Of a stretch of DNA of 64,000 nucleotides, positions 49,059 through 59,340 are shown piece after piece. A program made the position numbers and the translations under genes. This DNA is from Paragonimus skrjabini miyazakii. Taxonomy: Eukaryota; Platyhelminthes; Trematoda; Plagiorchiida; Troglotrematidae. The stretch lies in contig JTDE01000144.1 of the NCBI GenBank assembly GCA_014338405.1, forward strand, positions 261,834 through 325,833, given 5' to 3'. Position 1 is the stretch's first letter; each line of letters begins with the position of its first letter. The notes under the pieces are model-generated. The model had not been told where the DNA came from and made no database searches. It worked only from the letters and a program-made list of their open reading frames with translations.

Positions 49059-49214
49059 GTTGATGGTGACACAGAGCTAGTGGGACCATCAGAGAACCCA
49101 TTCTCACCAACGGCGCAGATGAAAAACAGGAATGAGGGCAGTGAAGAAAAGGATGAAATGACGAACGTATCCGTTCCGATCAGTGTACTGAGTAGTATTG
49201 AGGATGATGTGTAG
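49059..49214 (+). CDS. Terminal exon, acidic Ser/Glu-rich C-terminal tail
   Basis: The plus strand has a pyrimidine-rich acceptor (TGTGCTCATATGTCGTTTAG) followed by 51 codons and a TAG. The peptide starts VDGDTELVGPSENPFSPTAQ, has an acidic stretch NEGSEEKDEM and ends SVLSSIEDDV. Base composition is visibly less AT-rich than the flanks. It reads as a disordered cytoplasmic or nuclear tail. The final SIEDDV resembles a loose C-terminal PDZ-binding motif (acidic residue then Val). Upstream exons were not identified. An intron donor before the stop is not evident. Confidence 0.45.
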   Translation, partial: VDGDTELVGPSENPFSPTAQMKNRNEGSEEKDEMTNVSVPISVLSSIEDDV

Positions 49215-50386
49215 ACAAGCTGCTGTTAAAGAGGGGAATTCCGCATTTATAACAGAGCAAAGCAAATTGTACATCTACTGGCATGAATATACCCGATGCA
49301 TTTTAACAGTAACCACTGAGATCACCAGGATGTCTGAATATCTAAGTTTACGGAACATCCCATTCATTTACTCCACAAATTAGCATCGCTTGGTAAATTC
49401 CTCAAATGCCTTATTCCACATTTGATAATAGGGTGCGTGCAATCCAAAAGTATGGGGTTAAAGGTCAAGAGATGCAGAAGTTGAATATGTTTTGGCCAAG
49501 GATACTTAAAAAACAGAGCATGTGGGGACAAAAACCGGTGTGGAATCGATACATTCTGGAGGACAAACTTGCTCTAGATTCCCTTACGTTAGTGGATGAA
49601 ATGCTCTGGTCCTCTGAGTGTCCGTTCCATCTAACTATCTATGTTCTGTTACTTCTTCTTAACTAATGAATCACTGATCGGTTTCACATATATTCTGAGG
49701 GTTATTCTTCTTCGTCTTATGTGTTGCATTAATTAAATCATTGTGATCAACGGACCAAAATCAGAGAATGCACTCTACATGGTGATGGAAAACATTCCGA
49801 AAGGTGCTTACATTCAGTAATGAGATTGAGTACCCGTTTACTTCACGTCGAACAGTTTACGTGAAAACGCTATGAAAGTCTCAAAAGCACTGAAGTGAGG
49901 AGAAATCAGACTAAGTTGCCATGATCGGTAAACGGCGCCAATTACAAACTATTCGTTTTCTGTTAACAGTGCAAGAAGACACTCTGGTTCTCACACATCA
50001 TCGGTCAATTCCGGCTGGAGTACCTTGCCACAGCTACGCGTTATTATCACTGTGTAAAAAATATGTTTGGAGACGGTTGTAAACATATGTAGACTACAGA
50101 AATTGAGTCGATAATATGAATGTTCAATTGTCCACCAAGCGTGATATCTGGATTACCGCTGTTATGTTGTTTCAAGACTGGGGGAAGGTAACCACATAAT
50201 GTATGTAACTCGTCTTGAGGCTAGTGCAATTACATGAGGGATGATAGATCCAGCTAATGGTATGGCATATTGCAAAACAAGTGAACCCACAAGCAATTGA
50301 TGACAGCGTGACTGATTTGTTAGGTCATCTCCCTGCAATGACCTAACCACTCTGTCGGTCATCGATCCTGTCGACTTCAGGTCAGT
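49215..50386. other. 3' flank of the plus-strand terminal exon; no firm gene
   Basis: An 86-codon plus-strand frame (49406-49666) has no splice context. The stretch 50160-50390 is richer in GC and, on the minus strand, forms a continuous open frame next to the ORF at 50387-50803. It may be part of one repeat unit with it. Confidence 0.3.
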
Positions 50387-50803
50387 TTACATTAGAATAA
50401 CATCAGGGGAGCTTTCGAACTCGGGTGCATCACCCGCGTTGTTTGGAGCACTGAGATGTGACCAGACAAAAGTGAAGACTTCGCTCATCCGGTCGGAAAT
50501 GAGCACCGACTGAATACTGAACAGACCGTTTGTGGTTTGTCGCTTGCAGCATAAAACGTCAAACGACGTCCCAATTCGATCAGAGTCATTAGATTGCTTA
50601 ACCCTTTTTATGCCATCTGAAGTGGAATGTTTCCTCTTTTCGTCTACGCTGGCCACGTATTGATTTGGTTTATGCCCAACTTGCACGGCTTCTCTACAAT
50701 AAGGCTTATCGATACCTGCGTTTAAACGGTTTCGTCGACCTGGGAATGACTCAGAGAATGCATGCGGTTGCATATAAACCTTAATCTCACTCCTTATGAA
50801 CAT
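50387..50803 (-). CDS. 138-codon open frame of unknown nature
   Basis: The minus strand is open from an ATG at 50803 to a TAA at 50389-50387, the longest intact non-retroelement frame in the window. The product is polar and low in hydrophobics in its first half (KPYCREAVQVGHKPNQYV, EKRKHSTSDGIKRVKQS), with a more hydrophobic part later (FSIQSVLISDRMSEVFTFVW). No signal peptide, membrane helix or known motif is seen. GC content is higher than its surroundings. It could be a single-exon gene, a long exon or part of an unrecognised repeat. A second open minus-strand frame follows directly at 50162-50362. Confidence 0.35.
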   Translation of the reverse strand: MFIRSEIKVYMQPHAFSESFPGRRNRLNAGIDKPYCREAVQVGHKPNQYVASVDEKRKHSTSDGIKRVKQSNDSDRIGTSFDVLCCKRQTTNGLFSIQSVLISDRMSEVFTFVWSHLSAPNNAGDAPEFESSPDVILM

Positions 50804-52376
50804 ATTCGAAGCGCCTCATGTTCAACCTAAATGACATCATTAGTATTGAAGAGCCAACTCAATTGTCGATGCAGCGCTATCACTGTGGATGAGAAGCTTA
50901 CTGAACAAAGAAGCAGTTATGTGTACGGTTTCCTTACAAAAGATTTAGCATTTTAATACTACAAAATATTTGGCATCAACTTTGCGTGATTCCCGCAAAT
51001 AATTCAAAGGAAGTGGGCAAATATTATTCGAAAACTCACTGCATAAAGTAAATCAGCTGAGAGTATTGTCTAAAATGATTCCCTTAAAATGTGTATACTT
51101 CGGGTAGTAACATAACAACCGATTAAATAAAATTGCACGTTCGTTTACTAACCATCTCCAAACGTTTTTAGTGACTTTTGGCTATAATTTGACAAATATA
51201 ATTTGACTTACCACAAATAAGAAGACACACTGACATGTAGATCACAAAGGTCAATAGTAAATAACTCAGTCATCTTTTACCCTGTATACCTGTCAATACC
51301 CACTGTTTCAGCAGAGTCTTGATTATAACTTGACTTTGGTTCACCAATCCCTCTAACCCAATCCCTCTCTGTTTACACAAATATTGATTCCCTTGGGAAA
51401 TTGTGAGATAAATATGAAGAATGTTGACTCAGAATTGCCATTCTGTCATAACTTGCCAACTAAAAAAGACCTTAACACTATACACTTTCGTTTATCGTTG
51501 TGAAGTAAACTTATTTCAACATCCACTTAGTACGGGATAAATTTTGACTTGATTATGTATTCTCTTACAAATTATTTATTATGTCACACGCCTGAAACGT
51601 TTCTAGGTTAAGTTAACGAAAGTGAAACTTCTTATTTCTCACTAATTCATTTTCGTTCATTTCTAATTCAGGTTTAATGTAGAAATGAAATGGGAGCATA
51701 TTTGTATAAAATAATGAATGTCTAATGAGTTTGGATTATGATTGTATATTAATAACCAAAAATGTTTCTGCAGAAAACATATCGCGAAAATCGAAAAGTA
51801 CTATGAAGATAGAGCATTTGAGATTTCCTTTTGCCTTTTGCATTAATCCCGCCAAAGTTTGTGACTCCAGACAGTTATGAAAGCAAACGTAGTTTTTTCA
51901 CGTTTTGTGCAAAAGCTGTAGACGTGAACACATATCTATGGAATAGTTCGAGTCTACCACACGCAGCAAAATAAGCTGTGAATTAGTCCATGTTTAACCC
52001 AACGTGGTTGGAGATTCATAGGGTGCACATTTTTGATAAATAACAACCCAAAATTAATGTCTTGTAATTCGGACAATTTTTGAACATTAAAAACATACTG
52101 CGTGTATCACCCTCATCAGTACAGGAGCAAGATATGTTGTAATATGTAGACTCTCCGTTTGCTGTCATCAGTCGCATACGCAGAACATGCCGTTTTTATA
52201 TGACAGACAGTTAGAGGTAGACAGGATATGAATACACATGCAATCTCACCATGTATTGTCATCAACACAAAGGCAGAACGGTGAGTTTCTTCAAACAATT
52301 CTGTACACATAACATAGGCTGATGAGTTCTGATCAACACTGCTTCAAATTAAACTCAATCCTCACTCGATCTCAGT
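50804..52376. other. No supportable gene
   Basis: Very AT-rich (51.0-52.1 kb), with no open frame or repeat that I can support. Confidence 0.5.
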
Positions 52377-52939
52377 CGTTGCATTCAGTTTAGCCACTCA
52401 ACCGGCAAATTTCGTAGGGAAGTACCAGACACAAGCTCCGCTCTTAGCAGGGCATATCCTTGTCCGAACCTGAATTTGCACTCCGACCTTCATGTTTTTG
52501 AGACTAGCGTGTTAATCACAACGCTGGTAACCTCATATTGGGCGTGACCGTTTAACGATAAATGAAAGCTTAACCACAATCTTATGTGAGTATATTGGTT
52601 AGTTGGTTCAGTGGATTCCGTTGCATCAACCTAACTGAGAAGTTTCAGATCGCGGGCTTATCGACTGAAGTTAACGGAACAATGACTGTGTCTCCTATAA
52701 AGACGATCGGACAATCTGAAAATTAGTCACACAAATTCGCTACTGAGCGTTCAAATAGGGTTGATCAGTCACGCCCATTGTGAGGTTACCGGCGTTGTGA
52801 TTAACACGCTAGTCTCAAAAACATGAAGGTCGGAGTGCAAATTCAGGTTCGAACAAGGATATGCTCTGCTACGAGCGAAGCACGAGTCTAGTACTTCCTT
52901 ACGAATTTGGTCGGCCGAGTGGCTTATCTGAATGCGACG
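52377..52939. repeat. Long inverted repeat with tRNA-like content
   Basis: The left arm (about 52377-52549) and right arm (about 52768-52939) are reverse complements over roughly 170 bases. The innermost 90 bases are almost identical, for example CCTGAATTTGCACTCCGACC on the left against GGTCGGAGTGCAAATTCAGG on the right. The spacer is about 218 bases. The right arm on the plus strand carries GGCGTTGTGATTAACACGC, then a B-box-like AGGTTCGAAC, and further out TCGGCCGAGTGGCTTA, like tRNA-Leu/Ser A-boxes. Two oppositely inserted copies of a tRNA-derived SINE, or a foldback element, explain this. No protein is encoded. The 67-codon frame at 52861-53064 overlaps the right arm only by chance. Confidence 0.82.
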
Positions 52940-54550
52940 TTTGTGAGCGGAAGTGGGTGGTGTTCAGTTTGAAATGGTCAAAATCCCTGAAATTCAGCCC
53001 AAACAATGTAGCTTTTTCAGCAGCTTCGGGTTCTGCTTGTGTACAATTACTTCGAATGAGCTAAGTGAGTCAACTTGGTGACCTGTTATCATGAAGTTTC
53101 TAGTAGTCGATGATTGAGGATTCCGCGAATATGCAGCTCTCGGTGAGTTACCATATGGCTTTGATTACCAATCAGAAAAACACCTATAATCACGGACGCA
53201 TTCCTCAACTTAACAAGTCTATTGTGAATCTTCTCAATGTGTTTTGTTTTGACTAGTCCAGAAAACAATTTGTCCGGATGTTAGGACACTGACAACCTCA
53301 TGAAATTATTCGGCCAATATCCTAATGCAATTTCATACATGACCAAAATAACAACGCGCCGTTCTGTTATTGTAAGTCCAAACCGAACTCAGTAATGAAT
53401 TATCAACAATATTAGGTTGTCCCAAATTCCAACGGAAATAGTTAATGTTGCCTTCAACTTTTCTCACATGGCTAATTCCATGAAAACAACAGTTGATAAC
53501 AGATCATATTGCGAAGAAACTTTATATTTCACCTCTTAGACTAAGGTATATATTTAGTTACACAATAATTACTGTTTTTTTTCAACAATTTGCTTATTTC
53601 GTCTCCTCTATAAAGCATGTGTTCATTGAAGTAGGAGTTACAAATTAAACTGGTTTTAGGAGGAGAACAGTGTTTGTCTAGAAAAAGTATAGCGGGGTCG
53701 CTTACGGAAGAATATGTCCTACCCTTTTGTAACTGGTAATTAGATCGTCTCAATGACTAAACTCTCAAGGGTGGAATAATACTCTTGGGACAGAAATTTC
53801 GTCCAAGTCACATGGTTAATTAACTGTCACGGAAAAAGTGAGGTTATATAGCTCCTTCCTTCTGGTCTCCTGTGTGATAGATACGCGACCTTGATATGAA
53901 AGATCAAATCTCAACTTCTAACGATATGTAACTCAGGCCAAAACAGTGAAATGAAGAAACCGAATCACATGAAAAATATGCATCAGTCAAGAACTCCTTG
54001 AGAAAATTCTTCAAATCTCAGTAAATCATGGCCAGGTAAAAACATTGTTCGACATAGGAATATTTTCCAAGCAACATCAGAATTTTTAAAGCCGTCAAGG
54101 TCAAAAAGAACCATGCATTTGATTAATAAAGTAGAAATAGTCAGAATTTCAGCCTGTTCGCTTAATTCACAGGAATATGATTACAATTTACTAGGAAGTG
54201 GCGGAGAGACGTGACAGTAAGCAAAGACCGTGCTTACCTGTAGTGGTTCATTTCTTGGCAAAAGCTTGTTGACACAAAAAGAAACTGTAACTTGTTCTTG
54301 GGCATCTGAGACAAATAATGTGTGAGAAAGTTTACGGCTGTGTATGGTCGTAAGTGAAGAACAAGAAATTTACTTGACATGTTAAGATGAGAACTTATGA
54401 AAAGAAAAGAGAATTGAACTCAGCACAATCAAACGGATTAGACGGTTAAATAATCCACCACTGTGGACATATTAGGTTTTATACCAGACAGACGCATGAT
54501 AATTTTGCCGTATTTAATGTGAGGTCATTGGCACAAGGGTCAACAACGTT
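52940..54550. other. No firm gene
   Basis: A minus-strand frame at 53541-53735 after AATTACCAG is open for about 65 codons (starting LQKGRTYSSVSDPAI) but has only a modest acceptor and no known motif. Nothing else is supportable. Confidence 0.35.
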
Positions 54551-54715
54551 GTTCCTTGAAGGCTTGGCCAGAGCTCTAGTCCCGGCTGTGGAACGGATGT
54601 GCACCACTAACGAGTCCTAGTGAGGGCGAAAATCGAGTATAGTGCAGCTATTCGAGAGGGGCCAGCTGGAAAGTCTATGGGAATGCTGAAGCTACGGTCA
54701 ATTGTGAATGATGTA
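54551..54715 (+). repeat. Short retroposon-like repeat carrying a hammerhead-ribozyme motif
   Basis: This GC-richer block (CCAGAGCTCTAGTCCCGG at its 5' side, GTGAATGATGTACAAGC at its 3' side) shares layout with 5690-5853, so it is a dispersed family. Its middle contains a hammerhead fold. Hammerhead-bearing SINE-like repeats (Sm-alpha type) are known from schistosomes, and hammerheads are also known from Penelope-like elements. Whether this family depends on the Penelope elements of this window is not shown. Confidence 0.55.
54600..54646 (+). ncRNA. Hammerhead ribozyme (probably weakened)
   Basis: In order, the parts are: stem I 5' strand TGCAC (54600-54604); core block CTAACGA (54607-54613) where the consensus is CUGANGA; stem II GTCCT/AGGGC (54614-54618 with 54623-54627) closed by AGTG; core GAAA (54628-54631); a short stem III region with TCGA; and the stem I 3' strand GTGCA (54642-54646). 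Every expected helix is present. The G-to-A change in the first core block should reduce or abolish self-cleavage. Confidence 0.5.
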
Positions 54716-54893
54716 CAAGCTATCTAAAGTCAGAATCCCCTACTAGTCAGCAATGCTTGTAAGCCTAAATAAAAGGAACTAAAGCTGTAATTCCAGATCT
54801 AATGTTTCGTCTACACTGAAACCGGCTCTATACTCAGGATATTTTATTAGTTACTGTCAATCCGACGAGTTCATCTACGACAGATTTCCTTCT

Positions 54894-55082
54894 TTAAGCA
54901 GTCTTTGACTCGTTATCAGATTTCTTTTCGCACTTATCGACCAACCATGCATATGCGAAATGCCAAACAGTAAAATGTTTTATTCGTCTGAGTTGTGTTA
55001 TTTCCAGGCTGGCCATCAATCCAGCTAGCCTTGTTCTCTGAAACTTGTTCCGGTAAACCTTTGCGCAACAGCCGTTAGTAAG
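54894..55082 (-). CDS. Candidate terminal exon, basic helical peptide
   Basis: A pyrimidine-rich acceptor (AATTGCTTTGCTTGTGTTTGGAG) precedes 55082 on the minus strand; shown in full it ends ...GTTTGGAG. The frame is open for 62 codons to TAA, phase 0. The peptide includes VYRNKFQRTRLAGLMASLEI and TQLRRIKHFTVWHFAYAW and ends with a charged tail. It would place its upstream intron across the plus-strand gene at 55131-56022, giving a nested arrangement. Alternatively one of the two calls is wrong. The family is not recognised. Confidence 0.33.
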   Translation of the reverse strand, partial: LTNGCCAKVYRNKFQRTRLAGLMASLEITQLRRIKHFTVWHFAYAWLVDKCEKKSDNESKTA

Positions 55083-55130
55083 CTCCAAACACAAGCAAAG
55101 CAATTAATTTTTCAAAATAAAAGTTTTATA

Positions 55131-56022
55131 ATGAACAAACCAACAAGGGTGGATTTTGAAGACTCTTCATTGAAGATAGAAGTTTATTTGCCCCAGACCG
55201 ATCTTCCTGTAAGTGTAACCAAACATACCGTTTCACGTAAATCTAAGCCAGTCTCCATAATAGAAATTGATAATCAATCAATCGGACGGCAGTGTCGCAG
55301 ACATTTAGGAAGGTAGCGTAATTATCTTATCCCCTAAGTTGCTTATGTAAAACCTCACAGCACCCGTTTGAAGGCTTAGCGTCATTAAAATACTTCACTA
55401 GAGATTACTACGCACCATACCGATAGGTATTTTTACAAAATGAGAATTTGATAATACCATGAATTATTGTCACAGGGCCTGCGCAATCGAAACAAAGGTG
55501 AAAGCTATTCTAAGAGCAAAATAGCTTTCTTTTACCATTTCTTGATATCTCCATATCTATTTTAAAAGCAATAATGATGGATGCTACTATCACAAGCAAA
55601 ATGCATAAGATATTTACAAATGTTACATAATCTGCTCACTATGCGTGCATACAGTTTTAACTATTACAAGTAAGCTGAGTTCAGCAATCTGTGACTAAGA
55701 AACCTTAACAAAGGTGCACAAATAAACCAACTTTTAAATACGACAATGAACTGATTAAATTTTATCATACGTTGGAATTATTCTCCCAAGAAAGATGACT
55801 TATATGAAAAATGAAAGTCATAATAGTCGACTGTGTAGATACAATGAAGAAACCAGTCTGTTCGACAATTTTCTTCGACTGTTCGTAGTACTTGCGTTGG
55901 TCTTTACCCTCTTCTTTTCCTTGTATGAACGTTGGAAACAATATTGGTCATTTCATTGTCGACCGAAAGATCTAAAGTGTTACGTTGCGAGAAACTATCA
56001 AAAAATACAATTTTTTTACTAA
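55131..56022 (+). CDS. Two-exon gene for a 137-residue single-pass membrane protein
   Basis: Exon 1 (55131-55312) starts at an ATG preceded by an A/T-rich leader and ends AGGAAG before GTAGCG. Exon 2 (55791-56022) follows a pyrimidine-rich acceptor (GGAATTATTCTCCCAAG) and ends in TAA. The split codon AG+A and the total of 414 bases agree exactly. The N-terminal 75 residues are polar and basic (VDFEDSSLKIEVYLPQTDLP near the start, RQCRRHLG at the junction). One hydrophobic segment (LRLFVVLALVFTLFFSLYERW) follows near residue 90, then a basic Cys-containing tail. No signal peptide is seen, so type II or tail-inserted topology is likely. An alternative donor (CTTCCT then GTAAGT at 55209) also keeps the frame if exon 2 starts at 55795. 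An AATAAA lies about 115 bases after the stop. The family is not recognised. Confidence 0.5.
55313..55790 (+). other. Intron of the two-exon gene
   Basis: A GT...AG intron of 478 bases, AT-rich with frequent stops in all frames, bounded by GTAGCG and TTCTCCCAAG. Confidence 0.45.
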
Positions 56023-56135
56023 AACATAAAAGCATCATCAACCAGAATGGCAACAATAGATCGTTTTGTATTTTAGACATCACAGAATCTTCGGTCTGCG
56101 GACATGGTGATTACATAAATTATTCACTGATGAGC

Positions 56136-56143
56136 AAATAAAT
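56136..56143 (+). terminator. Possible polyadenylation signal (AATAAA)
   Basis: An AATAAA motif lies about 115 bases downstream of the TAA ending the two-exon gene. It is a plausible 3' end signal, but such motifs are frequent in this AT-rich DNA. Confidence 0.25.
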
Positions 56144-56927
56144 AGTTTGCGAAATTCTGGAAAAATTAAGTAGCTCTGTAAGGTTTTCTGATTAGAAACC
56201 GTTCCCGAAGTTGAATAATTATTTTTTGCTGCTGAACAAAAACTGTTTTTCTGAAAACAAATGTAAGTCAATCGTTTCCAAGGTGTACGCGTTTAATGAA
56301 GACTTCGTAAATTGTACCGAACCGCCAGATGAGACGTCTGCACAGGAATAGATCACGGATAATACAATGAGTAAAAAACCTTCAGTTAGCAGATAGGATG
56401 AAAAACTTATGTTGAAACTGAAACTTGTTTGATTAGGCGGTGTGGAATAAACAAATCCGCTGCTTGTTAATCAGTGAATGCGACTGGGGGAAATAAAATC
56501 GATGTGATAATACACAACCATAATGCAATTTTATGAGAAAAGCACAAACAACTGACAGAAAGAGCAGGTGCCAGAATTCGAATGAAATATCAACAGTATG
56601 CTGTGACTGAAATGAGTAACACCGGTATACTACCCTCATCCAGGTTTCGAAGAGCGTATTCGGTTGACTTTTCAATCATGAAAGAAACACTCAAAGATTG
56701 CCCACTACGTATCACATTTACTCAGAGTGATACTCATATCTAAAAATTCCAAAAAATGGATCAGTAGCAGGTAACTTTCTGGCTATTCTGTCAATTACGG
56801 TGTCGATATATATAAACCTGAAGTGCAACATTTGCTAGTAAAGTTGCGCTTATCAACAGTAACCTCTGCGAAAACGCTGGCGACTGCGGTAAGATAATTT
56901 AAGTCAAAAGTTAAAAAATGTAAACGA
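56144..56927. other. No firm gene
   Basis: An 80-codon minus-strand frame at 56433-56675 has no splice support. Nothing else is seen. Confidence 0.4.
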
Positions 56928-57113
56928 TCAAAACACAAAAGCACTACACATGTTTGTTAAGGTATTTAATATTTTGCATCCACTAAGCATGATAAAATGC
57001 GGCCAATAAGATTTCCAGTCGATAATAAATGTTTCAAGGTCCAGTGGATCCAGTTGCCTTTCACGTAAGATTTGAAATATAATGTGTTGCAGTGTTCCCA
57101 TAGTGCTTCTGTA
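56928..57113 (-). CDS. Candidate terminal exon, unrecognised
   Basis: After a good acceptor (GGGGATGCTTCCTCCAG) the minus strand is open for 61 codons to a stop. It includes GTLQHIIFQILRERQLDPLD and TFIIDWKSYWPHFIMLSGC. The same frame is open without a stop for another 44 codons upstream, so the true exon may begin as far up as about 57245. Residue content looks like an alpha-helical protein. No donor is evident, hence the terminal call. Confidence 0.37.
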   Translation of the reverse strand, partial: YRSTMGTLQHIIFQILRERQLDPLDLETFIIDWKSYWPHFIMLSGCKILNTLTNMCSAFVF

Positions 57114-58294
57114 CTGGAGGAAGCATCCCCGCATGCTTGCTATATATACTTGCATCGAAGAGACCAAATGAGACAGACGAGTATGTGTATCGATTTTCAG
57201 ACGGTAGACACGGTACGCGGATTTTAATCGTCGAACAATGCAATTTGGTCAACGTAATTCGACCTCGCCTGTACTATGACAATTCCTGAAAGTAGAGACT
57301 GAATAATACTTCAGCCCTGCTGTTTTAAGTTGTCAATGCCACAAAACCATATCCGTTATGCTGGTTACCGAATTATAAGTGAATTAAGTTTACTTTGTAG
57401 TGAGGTCAGCTTTCTATTTGTCACATGCAGACTGTTTTGAACTGTTTCGACCAATTAGAAGCGACTATATTACGTTGATTCCGTGGACGATTTTTGTGCA
57501 CATAGCCTCTCAGTGTTCATTTTTTCACTTCTGCTCCCAAAATCGTATAGGTTGGAACCCAGACAAATGAACTTCACAAGAATGAGTTGTCCACTAATGA
57601 GAACGCTTAGACGGACTGATGGTGTACTAAAGAGCGTGATGCTCCCACATAAGAACATGTTTCGAAGTTAACAATTTTGGGAAACAAACCTTGAAATGTA
57701 AACGATCATACCGAATTTCCTGTCATTTCTGATACTGGCACAGTTGCAATTCAAAGCAAATTTTCTCTGCAATTGAATTGAATACATAGGTCAGAAATAG
57801 TAGTTTACATATTGTATCTCTCTCCAGCATATTTCGCTGCATCTCACCATGTACACACTGCAGTCCGTAAAGTTTACACAACAGTTTCCATTGTAGGCAC
57901 AAGATTTTCCACTACATGCTAAAACAATTCACTTTACTGCATTGGAATTTCCAACTCAGATTATTGGATGTGACGGGAAGAGTGAGATTGGCTCAACTAA
58001 CCTGAAGGGACAACCAGTCTCAATTTGAGTACTTCGTATTGGCTACTTTGGCCGAGGAAGTGGTACGTGTCATTCGAGGGCTATCAACGGCTTTGCCTAA
58101 TCAAAGTGGAGAACAGATCATTTCACCCTGTTCCTACCAATTCACCGAACTGCGGGCCATACTGATTCCTTCGGCAGGGGTGTTTGTGGATCTCACATTC
58201 ACTAGGAGTGAGTTTTGGGATCGTGATAGACTTCATGGTATAATGTGAGAGTGGGTCAGTTCGAGAAAACATTTTTATTATTTCGCTTGCATAC
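57114..58294. other. No firm gene; left flank of the DDE transposon
   Basis: A 69-codon plus-strand frame at 58039-58248 precedes the transposase remnant but lacks transposase motifs. Terminal inverted repeats of the transposon were looked for here and not found. Confidence 0.4.
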
Positions 58295-58299
58295 ATGAA

Positions 58300-59340
58300 T
58301 GGCGGACGCGAGTACACTCCCATCGGTTCCGAAACAAGTGGACCTATTATCGAAGCATTCGAAAAGGGCGGTGACTGGCACACGCTTACTCTTCTGAACG
58401 GAGTCAAGTGTAATACCGCTTACAAGTGGCCTCATGTGGGTTGCATAGGTCATGAAGCACAGCCTCCCAAAGGACGTAGACGCAAGATTCTAAAGGAACC
58501 AGAAATGGATATGTTGTTGAAGTGGATTTCCATATACCCAACAATTACATTGCAATTTTTGAGACTGAGTCTCAAAGCTGAGTTTGAGAAGGAGTAATCG
58601 ACCACGACGGCTAGTCGAAACTTGGATGGTCGGTTCATAACTGTCAACAGACTGTCAAATACCCTTTGGCATGAACTCAAATGACAATTTGGCGACTGCT
58701 TGCTTATCGACTAATGGAGTGTTATGCAAACCCAAAGACTGTTTGCGGGATTGATGAGACGAACTTCAACCTGTCCTGTACGAAGTCAATGGGATGTTCC
58801 TTAAAAGGAACGAGGGTATGCGTCTTAGTAATAAATAGCCGGGGCCGTCATCTTCATTTGATTGGGCCTATGACATGCAGCTCGATAGTGAACCATAGAA
58901 CGAGAAGGGGGGCATAAAACAGCAGCGGCTGCAACAACTGGTTGCGAACCCTGCTAGATCAGCTTGAGATCAGTACACCTATAGCAGACATTGTGCTGAT
59001 ATGCGACAACGCACCGTGTCACACTGATCTGGAAAGTGTGGTTACCGAAGAATTATATGATAGAGGATAACGGTTACGACTGGCGCTGTATTCACCAATG
59101 TCGAATCCAGTTGGGAACGTCCGGATTATGGTGAAAGCAAGAGTTAAAATGCAACTGCAGGTGCACCACTAGACAACAGTAAACGGAAATCCCCAGGGTG
59201 TGTCGAATCAACAGGAGTGGAGAATGCAGGCCCTTGGAAGAAGTCATTTCTGCCATGTGTGACGTCAGCGATGACCATTGTGGTAGCTTTGTTGATTATG
59301 CCGAACGATGCCGCATACAGCAAATCGGACTAATCCGTAG
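58300..59340 (+). mobile_element. Dead IS630/Tc1-mariner-like DDE transposon
   Basis: A single plus-strand transposase remnant covers almost its full length: helix-turn-helix domain, DDE core and C-terminal helices. Two frames and at least three in-frame stops are needed to read it. I found no clear terminal inverted repeats or TA duplications at the edges, so the boundaries given are those of the coding remnant. Confidence 0.85.
58301..59335 (+). pseudogene. IS630/Tc1-like transposase remnant
   Basis: The N-terminal part (frame of 58295) has a helix-turn-helix pattern: SGPIIEAFEKGGDWHTL, then GRRRKILKEPEMDMLLKWIS and YPTITLQFL. After a stop it continues as SRNLDGRFITVNRL and shifts frame near 58680. 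The catalytic core follows: CGIDETNFNLSCTKS with the first Asp at 58753-58755, then a stop, and LICDNAPCHTDLE with the second Asp at 59005-59007. The third acidic residue, expected as Glu in N-P-x-E-N, is Gly (NPVGNV, codon 59113-59115). A C-terminal helix (QALEEVISAMCDVSDD) ends near 59300. Such elements cut and paste DNA at TA sites; this copy cannot be active. Confidence 0.88.
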
